IMG/VR virus record: IMGVR_UViG_3300034117_002447
Location: 207,291-271,290 of that record
Source: a virus
Length of the DNA stretch: 64,000 nucleotides
Strand: one strand, 5' to 3'
The notes below the pieces were generated by a model. That model was not told the origin of the DNA and did no database searches. It saw nothing but the letters and a program-made list of their open reading frames with translations. Positions 8,072-17,205 of this stretch are shown piece by piece; the first letter of the stretch is position 1, and each line of letters begins with the position of its first letter. The position numbers and the translations under genes are program-made.

Positions 8072-10498
8072 TTATCCTCTAATGGTAGTAGTTGTAGTTA
8101 GATATTCAGTTACGTTAACTTCATACAGACACTCATCTAATATGATTTTCCACTTACCAATTGGGTCGATTGTAAATATACCTTCGATTATAGTATCAGA
8201 TCCGTCGATTGTTACAGTATACATACCTTCTGAAATAGGCGCGTTTATATTATCAAATATTTGAATTACTGAATACTCAGTTGTTGATAAAACAAACGAT
8301 ATAGTCTTAGCCTCACGGTCTTGATAATACTCAATTGATACAGATGGGCATCCAATTGTAGTAGTAGTGGTAGTTGATGGAGCAAGCGTAGTGGTTGTGG
8401 TCGTTGCCGCTAGCGTTGTAGTCGTAGTAGTAATTCCGCTATACAGTCCGCAATCTATCACAGTTAAAGTTTGAGCACCTGCATCAAATTCATAACAGAA
8501 TGTACATGTCGAGTTAATTGTTACTTTGAGAGGTCCATCGATTAGCGCTAAATTTTCAGCCGGAATTCTAGTTGTACCTGTGTAAATAATATCGGCAAAT
8601 TGCTGGATCGTATAAAGTAATCCTCCAGGCCCAGTAACTTGAAAAGTATATTGACTTTCGCCAGTCTGGGATGGAGTAACTGTGAATTCGCTACATGGAT
8701 CAATCGTCGTCGTTGTAGTAGTCGGAGCAATCGTCGTTGTAGTAGTCGGAGCGATTGTTGTAGTGGTAGTCGGCTCAATTGTCGTAGTAGTAGTCGGCTC
8801 AATTGTCGTAGTAGTAGTCGGAGCGATTGTTGTAGTGGTAGTCGGTGCAATCGTCGTAGTAGTCGGCGCAATTGTCGTCGTAGTGGTTGGAGCAGCGGTG
8901 GTAGTTGTTGTGGTAACTGCACCAAACTCAACGTTAACTACGTATTGGCAGCCTGCCGCATTGGTAAACGTGTACGTACCATATACGGTATTAATATTTG
9001 AAGATAAGTACTCAGAATCAGTTCTGTTAAATATCCATGAAAGACTTATGTTAACTCCATGCAATTCAGTCAGATTGTAGGTAGGTCCACCTGCTGACGC
9101 AAAGACTACTGAATACGGACCAGTTGGAGTTCCTATAAATGATATGACTGTTGCATTTAAGTTTTCAGCAACTGAGTAATTAATTGAGCCTGGAGCACAA
9201 GTCGTTGTTGTACTTGTTGGTGCGATCGTAGTAGTCAAGGTAGGCGAAACCGTTGTAGTTGTTGTAGTTGGAGTAGCCTGAAAAGGAATAGCGTAAAAAG
9301 GACTAAATGAGGTTACTTGCGCCCATATTTTTCTAGTTGCATAGTCAGGAGCATACGGTCCAGTTAAGACAGTTTCATCAACATAGACTCCATTTACATT
9401 ATGGAATATTCGAACTGTGTCAAATACCGGCTCAGTCATTGCTTGAGGTAGAGTAAATTCAAGAAGAGCTCCAATAGTTAATGGAGTTGAAATATCAAAT
9501 GCCATTGCTGCATTATTTAAGTAATAACCTGCCGGTAAAATACCAGATGGAGATAGAGTCGGCGCTGGTACAGAACATACTGTGATTGGCGCAGATTCTG
9601 TAGCGTTTGTATCTAACACAACCGATACTCCAACCTGTGGGTGATTCGTTGAACTTTGACCAGCTTGCACAATTTCGGTCGTACATAAAACGCCAGCTGC
9701 TCCGCAATAAGGATCAGCTGATGTGTAAATTAGAGTTACAAAATCGCCACCGTCTAGTCCATATCCAGCAACAGAAGTGTTCCAATAAAGTTCATCAGTT
9801 GAATCAACTGCCCCGTAATTACTTGCAGTAGTCCCATTGTCTTTACTAAAGTACGCTGGCGCTACTTTGGTGCCATCTCCTATGATTATTTGTTGGCCGT
9901 TAATGAACAATAAGTACTCACTAGTCGTGATCGGCGCGGGCATCGGAAGTAATCCTGGTGAAACTAAAGCAGAGTCTCCAGTAATTACATTTGGCGTTAC
10001 CGATCTGGTTACAGCCGCTCTACAAGAACCTGCACCGCCTCCGCTGAGTAGCGTCCAGCCAGTTGATACTAAATATCCATAAAATCCTTCAATTCGGCCG
10101 CCCTGTTGAGTAATGTAGATTACTTCTCCTGGAACTCCAGTTGGCGGAATTGCTCCGTATACTTTAAGTCGAAGCCTTTTACCTTCAACTACATCTTCCA
10201 TTACCGCATTTTTACCGGTGATTGCGCCAGTTGGGTAGAGTTTTATTACTTCAGGATACGACCCATTTTGTTGCTGTGCACCGTATACAGTTAGACCTTG
10301 CCTAACGATGATTGTGTTTGCTGAAATTCCTTCAATGTCAACTGAAACTCCACCAGTTTGATCGAAGTTAACGGCTGATAGAAACTCAGTTATTGCTGAC
10401 TTTATTGTGCTAAAATTAAAATTAGCCAAATCAACAACGCTAGTTAAGCTAGCACCGTTAATTGATTTTACACTTGAAATTTTTAATTGAATTGACAT
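8072..10498 (-). CDS. Fibre/adhesin-like virion protein with mucin-like poly-Thr linkers (808 aa)
   Basis: The N-terminal part (residues 1-400) begins MSIQLKISSVKSINGAS and contains beta-rich structural sequence. Thr/Pro-rich linkers of the type (T)4-6-I-A/E-P follow at about residues 406-435, 529-600 and 686-715, with a short one at the C-terminus. They separate three small beta-sandwich-like modules of about 90 residues (starting near INYSVAENLN, EFTVTPSQTG and SVSIEYYQDR). Several modules carry paired cysteines. The linkers look like O-glycosylated stalks. A late promoter element lies 27 nt upstream, and the glycosyltransferase-like gene is the next gene in the same unit. Its role as a stalked surface adhesin or decoration protein is inferred from architecture. 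Confidence 0.6.
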   Translation of the reverse strand: MSIQLKISSVKSINGASLTSVVDLANFNFSTIKSAITEFLSAVNFDQTGGVSVDIEGISANTIIVRQGLTVYGAQQQNGSYPEVIKLYPTGAITGKNAVMEDVVEGKRLRLKVYGAIPPTGVPGEVIYITQQGGRIEGFYGYLVSTGWTLLSGGGAGSCRAAVTRSVTPNVITGDSALVSPGLLPMPAPITTSEYLLFINGQQIIIGDGTKVAPAYFSKDNGTTASNYGAVDSTDELYWNTSVAGYGLDGGDFVTLIYTSADPYCGAAGVLCTTEIVQAGQSSTNHPQVGVSVVLDTNATESAPITVCSVPAPTLSPSGILPAGYYLNNAAMAFDISTPLTIGALLEFTLPQAMTEPVFDTVRIFHNVNGVYVDETVLTGPYAPDYATRKIWAQVTSFSPFYAIPFQATPTTTTTTVSPTLTTTIAPTSTTTTCAPGSINYSVAENLNATVISFIGTPTGPYSVVFASAGGPTYNLTELHGVNISLSWIFNRTDSEYLSSNINTVYGTYTFTNAAGCQYVVNVEFGAVTTTTTTAAPTTTTTIAPTTTTIAPTTTTTIAPTTTTTIEPTTTTTIEPTTTTTIAPTTTTTIAPTTTTTTIDPCSEFTVTPSQTGESQYTFQVTGPGGLLYTIQQFADIIYTGTTRIPAENLALIDGPLKVTINSTCTFCYEFDAGAQTLTVIDCGLYSGITTTTTTLAATTTTTTLAPSTTTTTTIGCPSVSIEYYQDREAKTISFVLSTTEYSVIQIFDNINAPISEGMYTVTIDGSDTIIEGIFTIDPIGKWKIILDECLYEVNVTEYLTTTTTIRG
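8698..8910 (-). repeat. Tandem ACT-rich repeat coding Thr5-Ile-(Ala/Glu)-Pro units
   Basis: About 210 bases of imperfect 24-base units encode eight consecutive poly-Thr/Ile/Pro blocks on the minus strand. Shorter copies occur at about 8352-8440 and 9195-9280. The repeat gives a long Val-rich spurious frame on the plus strand. Confidence 0.8.
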
Positions 10499-10524
10499 CG
10501 TTATTTAAAGTATCTAACTTTTTA

Positions 10525-10536
10525 GTTATTTATTAA
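10525..10536 (-). promoter_or_regulatory. Late promoter-like element (TTAATAAATAAC)
   Basis: The minus strand reads TTAATAAATAAC, 27 nt upstream of the ATG at 10498. It is the head of the two-gene unit adhesin-like protein plus glycosyltransferase. Confidence 0.7.
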
Positions 10537-10552
10537 CTTGAAAGAAGAATCG

Positions 10553-11905
10553 TTATTTTATTGGATTTTTACTGCCTTTTGCTGTACCTGAAAGAACTTC
10601 TGTTTTACTATCAACTTCTGCATCTAGTGCAATAATACCTGATCTAACGATACACTCATTTAGATTAGCATAGATGACACTTTCTGGAGAACTTTTGATA
10701 TAACTAAGGTCTATTCGATTAACGCTACCTTTTTCAAACATACACTCGTCTAGGTGACAGTATCGGATATCGTTTCCGGTTAGGATTCGACATTCGGTTA
10801 TATGTGATGATCTTACTTTGCAGCCATAAAGCATACAGTCTGTAATCTCTGCCTCAATTGAGCAATTTATCAAGTCAAGCCCTTTAATTCCAAATCCTTC
10901 CTTTAACGAAGAATCTTTTAATTGAACTCTCTCCGTATCAGTATCATAGTTAATAGAACCTTTAGTCATTTGGCCAAAAGTAATTAAGTCAAATAGGCTA
11001 TCTCTAACCTTTAGGTAATTTGCTTCAAGAATACGAGGGTCATCTTTTAAGTCAACGTAAAGATCGATATTTGGAAAATTCTTAGTGAAATTTTCGTATG
11101 ACTTTAGAGCAAGAGTGTTATCTCTTTGTTTTTTCAAAACATCGTGAACTTTTTTCTGTTCATCAATTGAGTATTGGTAATTAGATTGAAGCGTGTTGTA
11201 CAGAGACTCGGCTATGTAGTTAACTAAGTTAGTTGCACTAGATCTCTTATTTTGATAGTCGGCTCCACCTGCGTATCTAACTTCAACGTAACCGTCTTTT
11301 AACTTATCGAAATTAATTCCAAAGTATTTAGATTGAGGGTAATTAAATTCAAGTGGACTGCTGGGTTTTGAATAGGCGATTGACGTCTCAGCTAGGAACT
11401 TATTTTTAGGGTAAATATTTGTTACTGGATTCTTGTAAATCTTTTGAATTCTAGATTTAGCAGAAGGCCACATGTCAAAGATTTTCTCCTCATTTAGTCC
11501 AAGAATGTACTTAAAAACATTTAGATTCTGAAGACGCTCTCTTAAACCAAGATCAAATTCATTTAGTGACATATTAATATGCAGTCCAGTACGTTCGGTC
11601 GTGAATCCATTTTCATCGATAAAATTCATAACTTTATACATAACGTGAATTGCTTCATTATATGGCATTACTCCAGTAATAAGCTCATTCATTTTAAATC
11701 CGCCTGAAAAATCTGGCTCTAATTTGAATTCTGAGTAACTTACGGCAATATCTGAATTGTATTCGTTTGTGCTGATTACTTTTTTGCCAAGTAATACTTC
11801 CAATTTTTCAGCAAGCTCAGCCCTACCGATTGGAGAAAAGAATTCAAATTCGAATCCAATATTTACGTTGTCAAAAAGACGTTGTTGATTTAGATCTTTA
11901 TACAT
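10553..11905 (-). CDS. Amidoligase-like protein (COOH-NH2 ligase superfamily)
   Basis: The N-terminal half shows the pattern of the phage/bacterial amidoligase family related to glutamine synthetase: GFEFEF at residues 17-22, KLEPDFSGG at 61-69 followed by NELITG (E74), and TGLHINMS at 106-113 (H109), then a basic YVEVRYAGG near residue 230. Family members are predicted to form amide bonds using ATP. From about residue 340 the sequence changes to short repeats (NCSIEAEITDCML, SHITECRIL, YCHLDECMF) resembling a pentapeptide/beta-helix repeat domain. It is translated 5 bp after the upstream 690-aa virion protein, so it shares the late unit. The substrate is unknown; modification of a virion protein or of cell wall is possible. 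Motif-based call, not confirmed. Confidence 0.55.
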   Translation of the reverse strand: MYKDLNQQRLFDNVNIGFEFEFFSPIGRAELAEKLEVLLGKKVISTNEYNSDIAVSYSEFKLEPDFSGGFKMNELITGVMPYNEAIHVMYKVMNFIDENGFTTERTGLHINMSLNEFDLGLRERLQNLNVFKYILGLNEEKIFDMWPSAKSRIQKIYKNPVTNIYPKNKFLAETSIAYSKPSSPLEFNYPQSKYFGINFDKLKDGYVEVRYAGGADYQNKRSSATNLVNYIAESLYNTLQSNYQYSIDEQKKVHDVLKKQRDNTLALKSYENFTKNFPNIDLYVDLKDDPRILEANYLKVRDSLFDLITFGQMTKGSINYDTDTERVQLKDSSLKEGFGIKGLDLINCSIEAEITDCMLYGCKVRSSHITECRILTGNDIRYCHLDECMFEKGSVNRIDLSYIKSSPESVIYANLNECIVRSGIIALDAEVDSKTEVLSGTAKGSKNPIK

Positions 11906-11910
11906 AATTG

Positions 11911-13983
11911 TTATTTGTTTATTGCAATGAATGGTACATTTAGTCGAGGTCGAGCATTATCAATTATAGCTAGAGTAGATTCGTCTCTAACGAATAGCTG
12001 ACTCACTATAAATTCGTGATCCTCTGACTGAACCATTGTATTAAATAGTCTAACATTTGCAATTGAATAATTAGCAGAAGGTAGAGCCCAATTTTGAGTA
12101 GTTACAAAGCTAAATGTTCCAGGTTTAGCTGAGCCGTTAAATACTAAGTCAAGTCGATTGTAGTTTTTAATATTCGCTGGGTCCTGATTAAATTCATATA
12201 CGTTAACTTCAAGCTGGCCGTATTGAGCGGATACTGGAACGATTATTGAATACCATTCATCGTATAACAATTCGCCAACAGTAAATGAGTATTGACTGCT
12301 ATTAATTCTTACGTGAATCGTTACGCTAGGTAATCCAGAAACGTCAGTTATTCCACAGGAGATGACTAAGCCTTTACTATTGATGTTATCATATCCATCA
12401 AATATTCGGATGGTCTGTGATCCTGCATTGAATTTAACTAGCGCGCTAAATGTCATATTTGGAGTAACTTCAGTTGAGGCAACTGCTTTATAGACAACTG
12501 CATGCTCGGATTGCTTGAATTGAAATTTGCCAACAAAACTTTGGGTTAAATCTTGAAATCTAGAGGTTAGGCTCAGGTCTCGATAACCTTCAACTACCAC
12601 ATATTTGCCTAAGTGATCAAGGAAAGAATCTTTGGGCCCATTCATTTTAACTGAGACTAATTTACCAGTAGAATCTAGGTAACTGTCTCCAGTATTTAAT
12701 TGGTTATTCAGCCATGCACTGTAAATTGAACTGCTTTCGTATGCCCAAATTTCGTAAGGTTTTGCAGTAGTTTTTAGGTACTGATCTTCCTTTGTGTTTG
12801 AGGTAGTAGTTATGTAATTTTGCAAGACTGGTTTAACTGCACTCATATCGTAATAGTACTCGATTAATGGAGCATAGTTAAAAGTTTTATCCAAAATTTT
12901 ATTATCAAGATCTGGGTGTAGTGATCTACGAGTCTCATCGAATTTGTGCGAAATCGTTTTAAACTGTTGTTTATCCAGAGCATCATTTGTCTGAACTTCA
13001 GCTTGTACACCGAATAGTTCATCGCTTGTCATAATAATATTGTCAAGGAATATTCGATCAGGCTCTTTCATTAGCATATCGATATTTGGATGAAATTTAG
13101 TTAATTGAATTTTCCAGTAAAGAGGCTCCATCATGAATCCTCTAAACAGATAAGATCCTTGAATTTCGTACATTCGATTGGTTAATGGAAAGTACATGTA
13201 ATCTCTTTTACGAGGTTGTGTGTTTGGTCCAAAAATAGACTGAAAGTAGATATTATCGATATGAATCTCAAATGGTATTTCAAAATCTACACCAAACTCA
13301 GTAAAGTTAGGTTTATTATCTGGGAATACATTATTTGGAACTACTACTTTAACACATTTTCGATCCAGTGTTTTAAATAGAGTCCACTCTTTAAATATAA
13401 AATCTCCGCCATCTCTATCCGGCTCAGTTTTAAAGTAAACTACTTCATGGCCAAACAATTTATTTGTTTGTAGGCTCAATTCCTTAGAGATTCCGATCGC
13501 ACTTCCAACTTCATAAGGTTTAAATGAAGCTTCTCTCTCAGCGATTAGAGCTGGACAGCGTTCAGCTGAACAGTAAACGGTCGGTGTGTATAGAGTTACA
13601 TCAATGTGAGTGCTTTGAACTCTAAATTTAATATTGTTAACGATTAATGGAGAGGTAAGCGCATCGTAATTAATTCCGTTATCGTATTCGTACTTGACCT
13701 CAAAGAAGACGTCGCTATTTGCAAAGTCTAGCACGTTAATTTCAGAAAGATCGTCTGGGCTAAAGGAATACCAAAGTGACCAGTTTCCACGGTTTAACGA
13801 ATATCTAAATTTACGATTAATATTAGTAGAGACCGCTGTTCCAAGCTCAAGCGATTCATCGAATCCCACGATTTTCACAGCCCCAGGTAAAGGTTCGCCA
13901 GTAGAAAATATTCTATAATTTTTACTGTACGCAACCGAGTTCTTATCAGGTTCCGGAATTATCTTGTAGGTGACTACTTGCAT
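11911..13983 (-). CDS. Putative baseplate/tail structural protein (690 aa)
   Basis: A large late gene headed by a late promoter element 16 nt upstream of its ATG. The first 130 residues (MQVVTYKIIPEPDKNSVAYS) look like a beta-sandwich. A long middle region is rich in aromatic and charged residues, and the C-terminal part from about residue 490 (FSALVKFNAGSQTIRIFDGY, then WYSIIVPVSAQYGQ and SIANVRLFNTMVQSEDHEF) has the strand order of a laminin-G/concanavalin-like domain, common in tail and fibre proteins. No enzymatic motif was seen. The function is inferred from size, position and the C-terminal fold pattern. Confidence 0.55.
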   Translation of the reverse strand: MQVVTYKIIPEPDKNSVAYSKNYRIFSTGEPLPGAVKIVGFDESLELGTAVSTNINRKFRYSLNRGNWSLWYSFSPDDLSEINVLDFANSDVFFEVKYEYDNGINYDALTSPLIVNNIKFRVQSTHIDVTLYTPTVYCSAERCPALIAEREASFKPYEVGSAIGISKELSLQTNKLFGHEVVYFKTEPDRDGGDFIFKEWTLFKTLDRKCVKVVVPNNVFPDNKPNFTEFGVDFEIPFEIHIDNIYFQSIFGPNTQPRKRDYMYFPLTNRMYEIQGSYLFRGFMMEPLYWKIQLTKFHPNIDMLMKEPDRIFLDNIIMTSDELFGVQAEVQTNDALDKQQFKTISHKFDETRRSLHPDLDNKILDKTFNYAPLIEYYYDMSAVKPVLQNYITTTSNTKEDQYLKTTAKPYEIWAYESSSIYSAWLNNQLNTGDSYLDSTGKLVSVKMNGPKDSFLDHLGKYVVVEGYRDLSLTSRFQDLTQSFVGKFQFKQSEHAVVYKAVASTEVTPNMTFSALVKFNAGSQTIRIFDGYDNINSKGLVISCGITDVSGLPSVTIHVRINSSQYSFTVGELLYDEWYSIIVPVSAQYGQLEVNVYEFNQDPANIKNYNRLDLVFNGSAKPGTFSFVTTQNWALPSANYSIANVRLFNTMVQSEDHEFIVSQLFVRDESTLAIIDNARPRLNVPFIAINK

Positions 13984-13998
13984 TAATTTTGTCTTTTT

Positions 13999-14008
13999 GT
14001 TATTTATC
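13999..14008 (-). promoter_or_regulatory. Late promoter-like element (GATAAATAAC)
   Basis: The minus strand reads GATAAATAAC, 16 nt upstream of the ATG at 13983. It is arranged back to back with a plus-strand copy at 14035, so this 80-bp gap is a divergent late promoter region. Confidence 0.7.
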
Positions 14009-14034
14009 GCAGAGTATTACGGTTTTAGACTAAA

Positions 14035-14042
14035 ATAAATAA
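14035..14042 (+). promoter_or_regulatory. Late promoter-like element (ATAAATAA)
   Basis: ATAAATAA preceded by AAA, 21 nt upstream of the ATG at 14063. It is the plus-strand partner of the divergent element at 13999. Confidence 0.6.
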
Positions 14043-14062
14043 TAAGAAAATCGGGGTTACAC

Positions 14063-14854
14063 ATGAAGCCTTTGAACCCGAAGCTTGTCCTAGACCCTAT
14101 GTGGCTATGCCAAGCGAATTTTGTCGATCTGGAATACTACACGTACATTCTAATGGACGCAAAACAAAAGTATCTCAATCAGCTTGAGACTGATTTCTCT
14201 AACTTTTACGAAATTGCATTTCACTACCTAAATATCAATACTATTATAGCTGATAAGAAGGTCTACGATTCACATTTAAACGCAGTTAGGGCACATCAAA
14301 ACTTAATGGTTATAGTATCTCAATTGGCCCAATCGAATGACTCTAATGGTAAGGAAATCGTTCGAATGGCGTCAGCTATTCTATCTGAGGTAATGACGGT
14401 TTACTTAAGAAAACAGATTCCTGTATTGGAGCACCTAAACTTTCATTTGACTAATACTGCTCTACATAAACAGGCTGTGATCTATATTGTATGTAAATCA
14501 GAAAAGCTTGACCGGTACGAGATTTTTAAACTAAATACTAAAAGCAATAGACCGTTAGGCTACTCAATTAGCCGAAAGGCTGTATTGCATCTTCCGGGAT
14601 TAAAGAATAATGAGTTCAAGGATAGGCTTCTGGTTGAGATGCCGACTCTCACTGATTTTCAACCGGATAAAAACGTTATTGTTGTATCTGGCACGGACCA
14701 AGTTGTAATATCGGATGGAATTTGTCTGACTAAGGACATTATTTTACTAAATAAGATAATGAACCTTAGCCATGGATTTGATGCTAATGTATTACTGGAC
14801 TATGAACGTATGCTTGATAAAAAGAAAGCTATTCCGTTTAAGCTTAAGGTTTAA
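14063..14854 (+). CDS. Hypothetical protein, lone plus-strand gene in the late block (263 aa)
   Basis: I do not recognise this protein. It is soluble and mostly helical in the first 150 residues (including DAKQKYLNQLETDFSNFYE and IVRMASAILSEVMTVYLRKQ), then mixed beta (VIYIVCKSEKLDRYEIFKL). It has a late promoter element of its own. Its stop codon overlaps that of the convergent 784-aa gene: the four bases TTAA at 14851-14854 serve both. As the only plus-strand gene between 1 and 35 kb it may be a separately regulated assembly factor or a later insertion. No domain can be assigned. Confidence 0.65.
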   Translation: MKPLNPKLVLDPMWLCQANFVDLEYYTYILMDAKQKYLNQLETDFSNFYEIAFHYLNINTIIADKKVYDSHLNAVRAHQNLMVIVSQLAQSNDSNGKEIVRMASAILSEVMTVYLRKQIPVLEHLNFHLTNTALHKQAVIYIVCKSEKLDRYEIFKLNTKSNRPLGYSISRKAVLHLPGLKNNEFKDRLLVEMPTLTDFQPDKNVIVVSGTDQVVISDGICLTKDIILLNKIMNLSHGFDANVLLDYERMLDKKKAIPFKLKV

Positions 14855-17205
14855 GCGGTCGCGTCATACGATCCAGAGATTCGAATAGTTACGTTACCTC
14901 CATATTCTCCGTTTGAGGTGTTTAGCGGAGCGCGAGCAGCTCGGTTAAATAGCGAAAATTGGCTTAGTCGATTAGTAACAGTTGAGCCTTCATTTGCTGG
15001 AAAAGCGTGTTGTGACTGCAGATAAATCCATCCTCTCGCGGCATCACCATTAGAAATAAGGCTTCCTAAATAATTAGAGTATGTTTGTATATACGAGATT
15101 CCAGTATAGTCAGGCTGAGGATCCGGTAAAGTAGTTATATCAGTAACGGTCACTTGTGCATTTAGATGACCGTGTGCACTTGCTGAAAATGGTAATGAAA
15201 GCCCTAACCCAGTGTATGTATAGTAGCCTGAACCTGATGTCATGTCGTCAGCTGGCCAAGAGTTGAGGTCTAGTGTATAAATTGAATTAAAATGAACGCG
15301 TCTACCTATTTTAGTGTATGTGAATGACTGAGACAGCTGAAAGCCTGAAAATGAGTTAGCCGTCGCGTATGAATGATAATTGGTTGGAAGTATGAGTTTA
15401 CCACCACTAAGAGTTTCATATCGTCCTAAGAATAGAGCATTAGTAACGGTACCCTCCTCGTAATCATCTAGCGTATTTGCATCCGCTGATGGAATTTGTG
15501 TAGCTGGAAAAGGGATTCCTTGATTAAGACGATCACCTTTGATCTTAATTGCATTATTAAGACGTAGCTCTTTAGTGGCGTCTACTGTTAATATTGCTAA
15601 GTCTGTAACCGGCGCCGCAATCGTAAATGAGTTGCCGCTAGTAGGAACGCCAGTTATTCCAGTACCTCCGTATGTAGTAACTGCGCCGGTTGAGCTAATG
15701 ACTTGAATGGGGTTTCTAAACTCAAATACTGAACTGGTACTCCCTATTTTAAAGGTAATATTATTGTTGGCTGAGTTAAAACCTGCTCCCCAATAGGCAG
15801 CAGCTGATCCGCCACCAAAACTTGCGTTTCTCTTAAAAAATAATCCATCGATTGAAATTGTACTGGCTGACTCAGTGTCCGTTAAGATTCGATAGTTCGT
15901 AAACTTCATTTCAATTGAACGACCGTCAGCTTGAAGAGCCTCAGCTCGGTTAATTTTCCAAATTTGCTCACTACTTCTTCTTGGAGCAAATGACTCAGGC
16001 GAAGCAGTTATTCCGCTCGAAGATAAGTCGTATTCCGCTCTTAGAAAATAGGTTCCAGGATTAGCTTCATTACCAAAAGAAGTTCCGTACGATAATCGAT
16101 ATTTACGCATTCGTAGATTTTCAAAACTTGGACTAATTACGTAAGATTCGCCAGCTGAGCCTGAAGTATATGAAGTGGAAAGGGCATCAATTGATCCTAA
16201 TTCTAATTGATGTCGGTATCCTTTACTTGTTGTTGCAAATTCCTTAGCCTCAGTTGCGGTTCCATTAAAATAAGAGTATAATGATAGGTTTGAAGTAGCT
16301 GGAAACATCTTCTCAGTAGAAGAAGGGTACGTTATTAATTTATGCGGAGAGGTTCCTGAACCAGTAGAAGTTAAATTTATTGGATTTGTGTTAGTAACAT
16401 CAGCGGCAGTTTCACATAATTGAATAACTGTATCGCTAATCTTAAGAACAAAATATCCATTGAAATTAGAAAGTCCGCCTATTGCAGTTCCACCTTCCGC
16501 TGAGTATGTAACAAATTGGCCATCCACTAATCCGTGATTTGACGTAAATGTAATTTCTTCAGTTGACGTATTAACCGCGGTTGCTGGAGCAAAGGTCTTA
16601 GCGGTTGACGAGTTTGCACTAATTACGATATTTGATCCATCGAATATTACAGATTTAGAGTTTAACTCATTAAAGTTATAAAGAACAGTTTGATAGTTAA
16701 CTCCTGCTCCAGGAGTTGCATAACTTGGATCAGTTGATGTTGCACTATTTGTTAAATCAGACCCAGACGATACTCTAGCTTTCAGTATTCTAGAGGTAGG
16801 AGTTAATCTTACAAATGGCGAAATATTTGAACTTAGGGCAGTTTGTACAAGAGTATTAAAATTCGCTAATTCTAACCAACCGTTTCCACCGGATACTTTC
16901 TTTAATATAGTGTCGGCTGTTATTAAAATATCGCCCAAAACCATAGCAGACGGATAGGATCCGCCAGTCGGTGCAGTTACTGGTGCAATCGCAGCAGATA
17001 ACCCATAAGTTACTGAGCCCTGCGGTCCAGTAAGTCCAATTGGCCCAATTGGACCGGCTGCTCCAGTTAAACCAGCAGGTCCAGTAGGACCAGTTTGGCC
17101 AATCCCTAATGCGATTAGCTGGTTAAAGTTGAAATTTAATTTACTAGATAAGTCAGATTGACTATCAAGTGCGGATACTTCCCTTAGATTTATAATGACT
17201 GCCAT
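14851..17205 (-). CDS. Tail fibre/baseplate protein with short collagen-like segment (784 aa)
   Basis: The N-terminus MAVIINLREVSALDSQSDLS continues into LNFNFNQLIALG, then a classical Gly-X-Y segment with proline (about residues 36-64; QTGPTGPAGLTGAAGPIGP). The rest is beta-rich, Ser/Thr/Asn-rich structural sequence ending in VTIRISGSYDATA. The start codon overlaps the stop of the upstream 2277-aa gene (TAATG on the minus strand), suggesting translational coupling. It is the last gene of the long late unit headed at 30934. The proline-containing collagen segment differs clearly from the proline-free repeats of the giant fibre at the left edge. Structural role inferred. Confidence 0.65.
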   Translation of the reverse strand: MAVIINLREVSALDSQSDLSSKLNFNFNQLIALGIGQTGPTGPAGLTGAAGPIGPIGLTGPQGSVTYGLSAAIAPVTAPTGGSYPSAMVLGDILITADTILKKVSGGNGWLELANFNTLVQTALSSNISPFVRLTPTSRILKARVSSGSDLTNSATSTDPSYATPGAGVNYQTVLYNFNELNSKSVIFDGSNIVISANSSTAKTFAPATAVNTSTEEITFTSNHGLVDGQFVTYSAEGGTAIGGLSNFNGYFVLKISDTVIQLCETAADVTNTNPINLTSTGSGTSPHKLITYPSSTEKMFPATSNLSLYSYFNGTATEAKEFATTSKGYRHQLELGSIDALSTSYTSGSAGESYVISPSFENLRMRKYRLSYGTSFGNEANPGTYFLRAEYDLSSSGITASPESFAPRRSSEQIWKINRAEALQADGRSIEMKFTNYRILTDTESASTISIDGLFFKRNASFGGGSAAAYWGAGFNSANNNITFKIGSTSSVFEFRNPIQVISSTGAVTTYGGTGITGVPTSGNSFTIAAPVTDLAILTVDATKELRLNNAIKIKGDRLNQGIPFPATQIPSADANTLDDYEEGTVTNALFLGRYETLSGGKLILPTNYHSYATANSFSGFQLSQSFTYTKIGRRVHFNSIYTLDLNSWPADDMTSGSGYYTYTGLGLSLPFSASAHGHLNAQVTVTDITTLPDPQPDYTGISYIQTYSNYLGSLISNGDAARGWIYLQSQHAFPANEGSTVTNRLSQFSLFNRAARAPLNTSNGEYGGNVTIRISGSYDATA

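Noticed and set aside
8639-9080. Plus-strand Val-rich and Ser/Arg-rich open frames
   Set aside because: Complement of the poly-threonine linker codons of the minus-strand 808-aa gene.
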